The notes beneath the pieces were generated by a model. That model saw nothing but the letters and a program-made list of their open reading frames with translations, ran no database searches and was not told the DNA's origin. A stretch of DNA of 64,000 nucleotides, taken from assembly GCA_033296885.1 (NCBI GenBank), contig MU863882.1, positions 1-64,000 on the forward strand, written 5' to 3'. The DNA is from Triangularia verruculosa (lineage: Eukaryota > Ascomycota > Sordariomycetes > Sordariales > Podosporaceae). The translations under genes and the position numbers were made by a program. The first letter of the stretch is position 1, and every line of letters starts with the position of its first letter. Of the stretch, positions 11,613-21,731 are shown in pieces.

Positions 11613-14222
11613 ATGCCAGGCGCAAGCGTGGCAGTCATGCCACCGTCGGCCACATCGACGCCGGCCACCCGGAAGACTTCGGTCGCAGAAAGGAAGTACA
11701 AGTGCCAGTTCTGCAACCGAGCTTTTAGCAGAAGCGAGCACAGAAGTAGACATGAGCGATCACGTATGTTGTCCTCCATCCTCCATCCCCCCCCCCCCCC
11801 CCCCCCTGCATCCCATCTTCATCCCTCCATCCCCCACCCTTCATTTCCCTCTTACTCCCAAACGCACCACCACCATTTTACTTTCCACATGACAGCCATG
11901 CTAACCACCTCACAGATACTAAGGAGCGCCCGTTCAAGTGCCTAAAGTGCCGTAGCACCTTTGTCAGACGTGATCTTCTTCTCAGACATGACCGTACCGT
12001 GCATGCCAAAGATGGCGGTGTTCCTCTTCATAGTGACGGAAAGCGTCGTGGTGGCCCCAAGGCGGCTAGGACTGTCAGCGGTTCATCCAAGTCGGCGCTT
12101 GCGATGGATACGTCAGCTCTTGAGCAGATTGAGGCTAGTAGTGAGGGTATCTTTGATGTGGAAACTGCTGCGATGCTTGTTGCTGATATTCAACACAAAG
12201 CTCACGCAGCGGCCCGAGCCAACAGCGACTACGCTGCCAGCCCTAGCAGCATGACCTTCCCCTCGAACGGGTCTTCGATGCTGGAACCCTCAGCCGGGTA
12301 CTCCAACGGGCCGATCGCCATGCATCAATGGGAGGGCTTCGTCTCGCAAGACCCCAAGACGCACTCCATCACTTCGAACGGGTCCATGTCGTTTGATGCC
12401 CACAATCCCAACCAGCTCCTTGCCGGCCAACACGGCGGGTTGGCGCCTGGTATGCAAGCCTTGATCAACTCTCTTCCACCTTCTGCCACTGGCACCCCCG
12501 CTCCTCAGTCGCCTTTTGTGCAGCAACGTGCCGACAGCCCCGCCGATGGCTCTCAGTCATCGACCTTCAAGGCGCCTCAAATCAACAGTGACGAGGAAAG
12601 AAACATGATCTTGGACAACATTCGTGGCAATGACAGCGAGCACGCCATCCCCGAAGGCTTCCGCGTTCCCAACCTGCCGTCCTTGAACCGTTACCTGGCT
12701 ACCTACTTCGGCCTGTTCCACCACCACCTGCCTTTCTTGCATCCTGGTTCTTTTGAGCCCACACAGGTCTCCCCGGCACTCCTTTTGGCTGTGCTTTCTA
12801 TCGGTGCTCTCTATGCTTTTGATCAAGAACAGGCTTATGTGCTTCATATCGGCTCCAAGGTGTTGGTCAACCAGTTCCTACAAAACAAGGAGAACTTCAG
12901 CTCCCGAAAGTGCCCGTTGTGGACCATGCAAAGCTCTCTACTCAACATGATCTTTGCCAGCTGGAGTGGTGACGCCAAGGGTCTTGAATGGGCTTGCTCA
13001 ATCAAGGGTCTACTTGCCAATATGGTTGCCGGAAACCGCTATGAGTTGAAGCTTCGTCAGGAGGCTCGTGGGGATCGATCGCCGACCCGTGGTGAGTGGG
13101 TTGAGGACGAAGGATGCCGCCGCACCTACTATGCGGTTTACATCTTCTTTGGCCTCCTCACTCTTACCTACAACCACACTCCAGCTATCAGCTTCAACGA
13201 ATTCGAGGATCTCCAGCTCCCATCCACCGAAGCCCTTTGGAATCTCAAGGTGTCGGAGGATGCTTGGCAAGAGCATCTCAGAGCTTCCCCCAGCATCACC
13301 ATCATGAAGGCCCACACCGATCTGTTCCAAGGAGTAGAGCTCAAGTACAGTGCGTTTGCCACTCGTGTCATGATCAATGCGCTCTTCCTCGAAGTCTGGT
13401 ACCACAAGCGTAGCCCCGAGGCCCTGCAGGACGTTCTCACTGAGTACAAGCTCAGGATTGCTTTGGAGACTTGGGAGAAATCTTTGGACCTCTGCGAGCC
13501 TGAGACTGTCGCCGTGCCCCTCAGTGCGCCTCACAAGGGCCACCCGCTCATCTTCAATGCCAAGGCCATGTTCCGCAATGCTCGTGCCCGTCTTGAGGTG
13601 GATCTTAAGGGGGTCCAGGAAGCGCTGCGGTACCACGAGTCGTACGAGGTTGCTGCTGCCATGGCCAATGCTCGGGACCGTGTCAAGCGTTCGAGCGAAA
13701 TGATCAAGGTTATTCAAGAGTGCTACAACTGTATCGAGACTGCGGTGCGCCAAGGCGTTCGCTGGGTTGCTAGAACGTCGCCGACGAACTGGAGCATTGA
13801 GCATCCCCTCTGCGGGATGGATCTGATGATCATCCTCAGCTTGTGGTTATATCGTCTGGAACATGACGATGAGAAGGCTACTGATGAGGAGTTGATCATG
13901 TACAACAAGATCCGTGAGCTTCTCGGAAAGGACCTCGATGACGGCTATGTTCTCCAGCTCAGCTCGCTGGTGGCCCGTCTCTGGGGTTCCATGCTCGACG
14001 AGGTGGTTGTTTGGGGGTATGTTACCTTGTCTTTTTTTTTTGTTAATATCATTATCTGAACCGACACGCTAACAAGTCATTAGAATTACCCGTCTTATGG
14101 GTGAATCCTTCCGCCTCCACTCTCAGGCTCTCGCTGGCTGGGTCGACGATATCGCTGCCTCTCCAAGTGTTTCGACACCGTCCATGACCTCTCAGGGTGC
14201 GGACGAGGACAGCGTGTACTAG
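11613..14222 (+). CDS. C2H2 zinc finger transcription factor with fungal_trans domain
   Basis: Nuclear DNA-binding regulator of unknown targets. Three exons: 11613-11763, 11916-14016 and 14084-14222; introns of 152 and 67 bp with CTAAC branch sites; 796 aa. Two adjacent C2H2 fingers lie at residues 29-51 (C31, C34, H47, H51) and 57-80 (C59, C62, H75, H80), joined by a TKERPF linker. Intron 1 falls at the end of finger 1, so both fingers form only after splicing. A Ser/Pro/Gln-rich linker leads to a fungal_trans (PF04082-like) region from about residue 305 to 560, with HHHLPFLHPGSF and GLEWACSIKGL. The two-finger plus fungal_trans order resembles the AmdX/Adr1-like group of filamentous fungi, but I cannot name the ortholog. 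The start has A at -3 (CAAGATGC). Confidence 0.92.
11787..11806 (+). repeat. Poly-C tract (20 C) inside intron 1 of the C2H2 factor
   Basis: Run of 20 C beginning 24 bases after the GTATGT donor of the intron that separates the two finger-coding exons. It lies in non-coding sequence and may affect splicing or simply be unstable. Confidence 0.95.
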
Positions 14223-16297
14223 GACCACGACTCTTGACGACACTTTTCTGCTTTGTCATTTTCCTTATTCTCGCTATACTGAGTAATAGGCGGTGGGGTT
14301 TCCGGGCATATACCTTTGTCGTTTTTCTTTTTGGTGCTGGTCTCTTTCCTTTTCTTTCTTTACACAACAAATATCGCTGGGTATGGGACTCGGCGCAGCG
14401 GGGTTGGGTGTTTCTTTTTACTTGTCATCCTTCGGTTTGCTGCTGCATTTCGCGTCTGCATCATCATGGTCTAAGCAATATGGGTGGGCAGGGTACGGTT
14501 TCGCACATTGGTCCAGTGGGAGGGCCATCGGTCCCGCAAACCTAATATCTGTCACTGTTGGCTGGTCCATGTGGAGGGAATTTGTCTTCTCGGGTGTTTC
14601 ATTACACTTCTACTGACTTTTAATCTGCCTTCACAGTGGTTGATTTTCTACTTCTGTCAGTTTAGTTGTTTCTCTTCATTTTCTTTTTCTCTCCGTTCTG
14701 CGTTTCGGATACCTTGTTCGATATATTGTTTGCTGCTTTTTTCTCAGTGTTTCTTTAACTTAATGTCTTTTTCCTAGCTAGTTTTTCCTTACATTTTGTC
14801 CCATCTGTTTTAACTCCCTGTACTAGATACGTACGGATGTAGGGGGAAGGATATAAGGATGGGCGGGAAGGTGGGAGAAGGGATAACGCAAGCGGGAAAG
14901 GGGGACATAGGAGACAAGGAAGGAAGGGAAGGGAGGGAGGGAAGGCGGATGGGCTTTGAACTTAATTTCGGGTTTCGCGTTGCGGTTGTCTTTTTTTCCT
15001 TGAGCGTTGCTTTTCATGGGGGAGCTCTATTCGACGGCACAGAATGCCTGCTGAACAAGGGCTGGTTGTTTTCTCGGCACAAGATTGAAAAAATTCAGAC
15101 AATTTGAAAGGTTTTCACTCTACTCTGCTCTTTTTTCCCTCGCATTCCTCTGTCTTGTCTTGTTAGGTATCTCTGTGTTATATGCTGGTTCTTTTTCCTT
15201 CTTCAAGTGTTTATATGATGTCAATAGGAACAAGTAGATATATCATCACTCTGTCAACCTACTCCACTATCTCCTGGCTCAGCTGGAATTGGGGACTTTA
15301 TGAGAATGACTACGACACGCCCATTTTATCGTGTTTGATAGGATAATGCTAGTAGGGAAAATCCGAGCTGAGTGTTTATGATGTGGTACAACGTTTGAAG
15401 GCTATCATAAATGAACGCTGGGCCCCTGAGTTTGTGCCACCTACTTCGCCCTGAACCGGAGGAGTGAATGTGGCAAGAGAGTAATGAGATGTGACCTGAG
15501 CATACCTAGATGACATGGATGTCATCAGCTGCAGTAACCCGTGTTTTTGCTCCGCTGATGGATTGACATACAGTGTTGCAAGAGGAGGGATGAGCTGAGA
15601 TGGAATGGCCGGGTACCTGCCTTGGTTCCGGAGGTAATGGGAGCACAGGAAGGCGCCATGACGGAGAAGAATTTTCCACAGTGAGCAGGCAAGGTGGTCG
15701 AGGGAGGTGCTGTTCCGTTCTTTCCACGGGCCATTGTCTGGGTCCTTGCAGATTTGCCTGTCCATGAACGACGTGCTTCAGGTTGTACGTTGTCAAGCAA
15801 GTTCGGGAGCACAAAGGCGCCGTCTCATCTCGACGAGATCTATCGCGTTGTCTCGTCCCATCGGTGCTTTCTCTACTTAGAGAAAGAGCTTTTGGTATTT
15901 TCGGCCTGCTTAGGTTGCTTTGATCATTCCCTGCCCTGGTCACTTTTGCGTTTGGGATCTATCAGATTTCACTTTCCCATGGCTGATCCGGACTGCTGCT
16001 GGCTACCTACCTGAGATATACGCCCCTGCTTCAGCTTCATTGTAGCACGGACAACGGACAACACGTCACCGAAGATAGGCGAGACGATCTACGAGCGAGG
16101 TCACAGCGCCGACATCGACTGAACGGGGTGCATACCCACTGGCATTATTGCCTGGGCTGGATTGGATAACGACGATAGTGCCTCGAACACAAAGGGCGAA
16201 TACAACCAGAAGAGGGTCAGGGAAGAGGACCGTCAACAAAGCAGAGAGGATGACTTCGCTCGCCCCAGTCGCTGCCTGCTTACTAACCACCGCACCC
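14223..16297. other. Intergenic, no supported gene
   Basis: About 2.1 kb between the transcription factor and the GH16 gene. The first part is T-rich with long CT/T stretches, as in a fungal 3' UTR. The region 14860-14950 is purine-rich (GGGAAGG-type). Open frames around 15376-15943 (minus) are short and overlap one another with no recognisable content. The GH16 promoter must lie in the last several hundred bases. Confidence 0.6.
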
Positions 16298-17506
16298 ATG
16301 ACCATCACCTGGCATCGCCACTTGTGTTTTCTCTCCTCAATATTAGCCCTGCTATCATTCACAACACCAGCCCTAGCGGACTGCGAATGCGGCTACCTCT
16401 CCACCACCGGGGAACTCTCACCAAACCCACACAACCCCGACGCCCCTACCCACCAGCAACATTACGCCCTCTTTACCGACCTCATCGAATCCGACTTCAC
16501 CAAACTCGTCCCGGAAGGACAGGGTGATGCCACCATATCAGCAAATACCGACTGGGTCAGACAAGCTTTCAACCTCAGCGACCAGCGTGCCAGGGGTGAC
16601 TATGGGGAAATGTTTGCCGTGGAGAATGTTGTTGCTGCAGGGAGTACGGAAGATGACCAAGGGCTGAAGCTAATCGTGAGGGAGGATGTGGTGGAGGATA
16701 TGATCCCAGTGGCAGAGATTGACACGAGGAGGTTGGATATGTATTGGGGGACATTCAGGGCTTCGATGAAGATGACGAAAGAGAAGGGGACTTGTGCGGC
16801 GTTTTTTTGGGTGAGTCTTCTCTTTTTCCCGTTCAAAGAAGGAAACTGATGTAAGGGGATGTAGTATTTCAACGACACGCAAGAGATTGATATGGAGTTT
16901 TTGTCCAAGGACTTTGACAAGAGCAACAACAGCTACCCGGTCAATTTGGTTCTGCAGTCAAGAGAAGCGGTGCTGAATGGATATGACGCGGCGGCGACGT
17001 CTAATTTTGTCAAGGCTTATTTACCGTTTGATCCGACGGAGGATTTTCACGAGTACAGGATTGACTATTTGCCGGGGAGGGTGTACTTTTATGTGGATGG
17101 GGGGTTGCTGGCGAAGATTGATGGGCCGGCGGTGCCGAGCTCGGCGGGGCATTTGATCTTGCAGCATTGGAGCAATGGGAATAGGCTGTGGTCGGGAGGT
17201 CCGCCGGGGAGGGATACGAGTTTGGTGGTGAGGTATGTTAAGGCTTATTTTAATAGTTCGAGGACGGAGAGGCAGAGGGATTGGGAGGGGAGGTGTAGGG
17301 ATCCAGGGGCGAAGGGGGCGGTGTGTAAGGTGCCGGATGTTTTGCCGCGTAATGGGACGGCGGGGGGGTGGTTTTTTATGGATCAGGGGAATATGACGAA
17401 TAATCAGACGGTGTGGGGGAGTGGAGGGGGGAGAGGGTGGGAGAGGGTGGGTTGGGGGGTGGTGATGGGGTTGGTGGTTGGTTGGGGGTGGGTGTTTAGT
17501 GTTTAA
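16298..17506 (+). CDS. Secreted glycoside hydrolase family 16 enzyme, possibly GPI-anchored
   Basis: Predicted extracellular beta-glucan hydrolase or transglycosylase acting on cell wall glucan. Two exons: 16298-16810 and 16865-17506, with a 54-bp intron (GTGAGT donor, GTAG acceptor) in phase 0; 384 aa. The N-terminus from this ATG is a signal peptide with a Leu/Ser-rich core ending in an ALA-D junction, followed by DCECGY. The GH16 active-site signature ExDxE is present as QEIDMEF at residues 177-183, with E178 the expected nucleophile and E182 the acid/base. Aromatic residues around WSGGPP suit a GH16 substrate cleft. The C-terminus is a glycine/tryptophan/valine-rich hydrophobic segment after N-glycosylation-like sites, which suggests a GPI signal. 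An in-frame ATG at 16250 would add 16 residues but makes a poorer signal peptide. Confidence 0.9.
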
Positions 17507-18067
17507 AGGGGGGATATAGTGTTAGGAGTTTGTAAGGGAGAGGAAGGTGAAGGGCGGATTTGAAGAGTGAGAAGGGTAAAGATGACATGGGGGAGGTAGC
17601 TGTAATGTCTAGACATGGTGGATGGTGAACAAGTGGTGATATCTTGGCTATTAGTCGACTTTTTAGCTGGAGGTTTAGTGCTGAATAGCATATATCCCCA
17701 AACAAAGAGATTCTCACTGGATTCAGGGCCTGTTGACTAATAGAGGAGACGTCGTGATTGTTCAACTTGAACGTTGCAGGTTTAAGTTCAAGGTATGATA
17801 TGCTCACCACCTGTCTCTAGATACTCCTCCAATTTCGATGTCAACATGGATTGTGGATGAACAGTCTCTTCTGTCCGCCCTTTAATTCCTAATAGGCCGT
17901 TATACTCTCTTATTACCACAACTCCATAGCTCCTGGGCTACCTAACAATGACCACGGCGGTTACGTATTAACTATAAGTCATTATAATCATGATTAGCCG
18001 AACTTTAGAACAGCTGGCGATATGCCATCACTCAGCTTCTCAGATACTCAAGCTCGTTATTGGCCAA

Positions 18068-18105
18068 ACATCTCTCCCTTCTTCCACGCTAAAATTATTC
18101 CACAA
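18068..18105 (-). repeat. Degenerate 38-nt motif, copy A
   Basis: Shares the 17-nt core CACGCTAAAATTATTCC with copy F. It differs from copies B and F mainly by a 3-nt insertion. On the minus strand it reads as LWNNFSVEEGRDV, against FGNNFSVKEGDV in copy F. Confidence 0.8.
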
Positions 18106-18419
18106 TGGGATGGGTTGGTAGCGACGGTCGAACTGTGCGGACGGAAACAGATGGGGACTGTGCCGTCACCCCATATTGCATAAAAGAAAGGCGAAGATGG
18201 CTGGACGGAATAGTAGATGGACGCTTCAGTTCGGGTAAATAGATCTTTAAAGCTTTTCAATGGATGACCCTTTTAGAATATTTTCAAGGCCTCGTCGATG
18301 ATCAAATTCCGATACATCGACACTCGCTGTTTTAATCATTGCTTTGGGTAAGGTAAGCAGTCTCTTTGATCTCTGTCAAGAGTAACGCCATCATGCCAAC
18401 TGTCATGAAAAATTACTGG

Positions 18420-18457
18420 ACGTCTCCTTCGTTCACGCCAAAATTATTCCCAAAACA
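18420..18457 (-). repeat. Degenerate 38-nt motif, copy B
   Basis: Matches copy F at 35 of 38 positions by direct comparison. On the minus strand it reads CFGNNFGVNEGDVQ and then meets a stop codon. Confidence 0.85.
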
Positions 18458-18483
18458 TTCCGACATGCCCGGTTGTAACTCGA

Positions 18484-18503
18484 TTAGGTTAGGTTAGGTT
18501 AGG
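18484..18503 (+). repeat. Four tandem TTAGG units
   Basis: Perfect (TTAGG)4. This is not the TTAGGG repeat of filamentous ascomycete telomeres, so it is best regarded as a short pentanucleotide microsatellite. Confidence 0.9.
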
Positions 18504-18775
18504 TAGCTGCACGGTTGTGGCCTGAACCCCCCCTAATACCTGATTAGATGGACTTGGGGGCATTTCTTGGGCGGGTATTTCCTTTTTTTTTTTGGACTTT
18601 GATGTTTGATATTGAGATCGATTCTACATGACTTATGGCATGAACATCTTTGGTGTCATGCTTATGTACTGGGATTGGTCCATATCCCTTGTGCTCGTGG
18701 CTCTGTTGGAGCCTCCTCTATTTGCCTCTGATGTTATTAGGTACCTTCTTGCTGTTGTGACTGTTACCTCTACTT

Positions 18776-18792
18776 CCCCCCCCCCCCCCCCC
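18776..18792 (+). repeat. Poly-C tract (17 C)
   Basis: Uninterrupted run of 17 C in non-coding sequence. Confidence 0.95.
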
Positions 18793-19096
18793 GGCCCAAT
18801 TCCTACATAAGAAGAGATACAGGCTTTCTTCATGGCTAAGAGCTCTAAGACCAGTCAGTACATACCAACTTCAGCTGTTGAATATTGTCGACTATTTGTT
18901 CATTGAGTCTACAATTCCCTTCTTTCACGCTGATCCAAATTATACATGTAAAGCGACATATGTTTACGTCCATTGTTATACACTGATGAGAGTCCTCGTT
19001 GACTGAAGCATCTCCTCCGTTCAAGACAACGTATCTCTCAGAAGGAAACTGGGGTTTGGCATACTGCTTTGACGCCACAGATAGTGTTATCGACTG

Positions 19097-19131
19097 AACA
19101 CTCTCTTGGTTTACGCCAAACCTTTTCCCGG
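19097..19131 (-). repeat. Degenerate motif, copy E
   Basis: Weaker DNA match to the 38-nt motif around TTACGCCAAA and TTTTCCC. The translated form FGVNQESVQ matches FGVNEGDVQ of copy B. Confidence 0.5.
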
Positions 19132-19460
19132 TTTGTTCTCTGAATGCCATGGGATATTTCCAGGGGTGCTGGTTCTTCTGGTATCTCCTCTGGCCCGCTG
19201 TGTTGTGACTGCTTCCCTTGGTATAACACACGACCCGTCTACTCTTAGCCATATTGACAAGGTCGTGAATCAATGATATATGGCACCAGATGACCAAAAA
19301 GCTATACTATCTCTACCGTCGCCACACTCCTTGCTCCCTCCCTGGTTTGCTATTTAGTTTTGTACAAGCCTTTCCCACGAGGCTCTCGGGCAGTTTTGAT
19401 GGCTGCCTGTCCCACCATCCCTGGGCATACGGATCGTTATCTGTGACTCTTGATGGTTCG

Positions 19461-19498
19461 ACATCTCCTTCTTTCACGCTAAAATTATTCCCAAAACA
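19461..19498 (-). repeat. Degenerate 38-nt motif, copy F
   Basis: Best-preserved copy together with B. It contains TTTCACGCTAAAATTATT and ends in CCCAAAACA. On the minus strand it reads CFGNNFSVKEGDV within a longer open frame. Confidence 0.85.
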
Positions 19499-19720
19499 GA
19501 ACGAGCTCTCAGTGGGCCACTCGATCCCGACGAGTACGTAGTGTAGTCCGGGAGCCAATAAGCGAGCTTACTGTGTATATCTGCACGATGACCGCATGAG
19601 CTGGCGGACTCAGACGTAGTGGTTCTGTCATTCCTCACGGCTTGTTCAGCCTTTCTCAGTCCGGATCATATTTTGATATTAGATTACAGGAGATTCGATA
19701 TCCCCTCAACCATTATCTCT

Positions 19721-21099
19721 CTATGTTGATCCACTCCCACCACCCCCAGGCTGCTCTGACTCTTCAGGCACCTCCTCCACCCGCCCCTGCTCTGCTTGCT
19801 GACCCCGTTGTTGCTGCTGCCGTTCCCTCTGCTGCGTAAAATTCCTCCAACTCTCCGCAAACTCCCTCATCCCCCCTTCCCCAGCCTGACTAGCATCCAC
19901 CACCTCCTTCGGCAGCTTATGCGCCGAAAACGCCGGACTAGAGAAATTATACGCAGCCGGATCGTCCTTTTCCACCAACCTCAACTCAGGTTGATCCTCC
20001 TCCTCTCCTTCCTCTTCTTCGTCGCTCTCACTGTCCCCTTCACTGCCATTATCTTCCAATGGCCCACCGATAACTGGTCTCTTGACGTTAATCTCGAGTA
20101 ACTCATCCCAGCCAAACATGATCGGGTCTGTTCTTGGTGCCCAGGGGTTGATGTCAATTAGTCTGGCTCGGCCCAGACGGTTGACTTCATCGTCGTAGCT
20201 CGCTTCAGGGATGTACACGTCAAAGACGAAGTCACCTTCGGGAAAGGTAAATTTCAGTCGCTTGGTGAAGAGCTCTTTGGTGCGGGAGATGATGTGGGGG
20301 CGGAGGGAGCGGAGGAAGGGGTAGTAATTGGGGTCGCGCTGGGTTAAGGCTACGAGATTGCGGTCTTTGACGAAGCAGCGGAATTCTAAGGAGGGGTGGA
20401 TGTTGAAGTAGCTTCTGAGAACCAAGACTGGTTGGAAGGGGGGTGAGTTTGGTACAGGGACGGTGTCGTCGAAGGCGTGGTTGAGGTCGTGGGAGATGAA
20501 AGAGGAGGACTTGAGGAGGATGTAGATGTCGTTGGCCGAGGTGCATTTTACCGTGTTTGGATGGCGAGAGATCCAAGTTGCGTCTCGCGGGGAGGACCAG
20601 TTTAGCTTCGGGGCGACGGCGCCGCCTAGTTGTTTGATTGTGCTTTCGATCTTGTTGTGGAGGTCAGGGAAGCGCTGGTTGGGTGGGAGGCGATTGGGGG
20701 TAGTTTCCTCTTCATCGTCGGAATCAGATTCGTCGTCTGGCTCGCGAGGAGGTGGTGGGAAGTCTGAGGAGGGGTTGGTGGGTTCCCAATCGTCGTCGTC
20801 TTCTTCTTGATTGGGGTCGGAGGAGCCTTCGTGGGCGAGGATGATGCCGTCTTCGTGGATGTAGGAGACAAAGTCGGGGGTCAGGGGTATGATTTCGGAT
20901 CGAACGCAGGAGGTGCGATATCTAATCGCAATTGTTAGTCCCAGAGGGTCTGTACGATTCCGACGATTTGTTGAACGAACTTCGGAAACCAATAGTCATA
21001 GGAACAATGAAGAATATGTTCCCTCTTCACGGGAGGGAATACAAATTCGCCATCCTTGTTTGCGACTGGTTGCGCCGGCTTGCCCTCGATCGCGGGCAT
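19721..21099 (-). CDS. cdc123: Cell division cycle protein 123 (D123 family)
   Basis: Conserved ATP-grasp-like protein that promotes assembly of the eIF2 translation initiation complex through the eIF2 gamma subunit. Two exons: 21099-20981 and 20921-19721, with a 59-bp intron (20922-20980; GTTCGT donor, CTAAC branch, TTAG acceptor) splitting a Lys codon; 439 aa. The spliced N-terminal region reads HCSYDYWFPKYRTSC and continues to IIPLTPDFVSYI, a hallmark start of D123 proteins. Further conserved blocks are NTVKCTSANDIYILLKSS, EFRCFVKDRNLVALTQRD, FVFDVYIP and RARLIDINPWAPRTDP. An acidic Asp/Glu-rich insert lies between the N-terminal block and the core, and the C-terminal tail is acidic then Gln-rich. 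It is divergent from CWC21 with about 630 bp between the start codons. Confidence 0.95.
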
Positions 21100-21731
21100 G
21101 GTGTTGGGATTGGTAGCTGAGAGCTTGCAATAGTTGTGGATAAATCGTAGAAAGAGACTCGGATGAAGCTGGGCTGGTTATATATATAGACCGAGATTAC
21201 ATAGCAGCGAGTTTCAGATCGAGTCACTCCTCAGAGTCATATATGCATCAAGCTTTCTCCAAATCTCCAAATGCGTCCTTGAAGATCGTTGCCCCTCAAT
21301 CTCATTTATTTTTTGATGGCCATGGTGGGGTTGAGTCACTGACATCGATAACTGACAGGGGTGTGCTCGCCGCGCCCCGCAGTCCCACTTCGCGAGGCAC
21401 TAGCGCAACCGCTGCCGTTTTTCTGCCGGCCATGCTGCTCCGGCAAGCTTGTTGCCTTCAACGTCAACATCAAAAGTTTACGGCTCTTTGGGAACCGTTG
21501 CCGTACTTTCCCGTCTCGACCCGGAGTCTATCACGGTTTTGAAAAGCTCCATCGTACATCCAGGGTCTATTCATCTCGAATTCAAGGCTATTGGCATCAT
21601 CTTGAAGGCCTTCACCGCCTTTCAAACCACGTCTCCTTCAGTCGCGTCTTCCAGCCAAGTCGCACCTACAATCCAACGCCCAACGACCAACTTACCACCC
21701 CGTCACCACCGAATAACCACCCTAAATCAAA
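21100..21731. promoter_or_regulatory. Shared upstream region of CDC123 and CWC21
   Basis: This 632-bp segment lies between two divergent start codons and so should hold both promoters. It has a TATATATATA stretch near 21180 on the CDC123 side and C/T- and A-rich sequence just before the CWC21 ATG. No gene is supported inside it. Confidence 0.6.

Larger units (their letters stand above)
17507..18844. other. AT-richer intergenic stretch with repeat relics
   Basis: No intact gene. It contains two of the six degenerate motif copies (18068-18105 and 18420-18457), four TTAGG units (18484-18503) and a C17 run (18776-18792). By eye it is richer in A/T than the neighbouring genes. Together with 18845-19720 it forms a 2.2 kb gap. 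Confidence 0.6.
18845..19558 (-). pseudogene. Possible decayed gene with repeated hydrophobic-x-V-x-x-G-D motif
   Basis: One minus-strand frame runs from 19558 to 18845 broken by two TAG codons only 6 nt apart (19313-19315 and 19307-19309). It encodes four degenerate copies of one peptide motif: NNFSVKEGDV (19461-19498), FGVNQESVQS (about 19097-19131), YVVLNGGDASV (about 19004-19035) and WISVKEGNC (about 18911-18945). A fifth copy (18420-18457) is in the same frame further on. There are no clear ATG start and no sure exon ends, so this may be a broken repeat-protein gene, an unrecognised multi-exon gene (the two TAGs could sit in an intron), or chance. The aromatic-x-V-x-x-G-D core also occurs at the start of LysM modules, but the rest does not convince me of that family. 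Confidence 0.3.

Noticed and set aside
13010..13804. 264-codon minus-strand open frame inside the C2H2 factor
   Set aside because: It overlaps the fungal_trans coding exon whose sense frame is clearly conserved; a codon-bias shadow.
18484..18503. Interstitial telomere repeat
   Set aside because: The unit is TTAGG, five bases and only four copies, not the TTAGGG repeat of ascomycetes.
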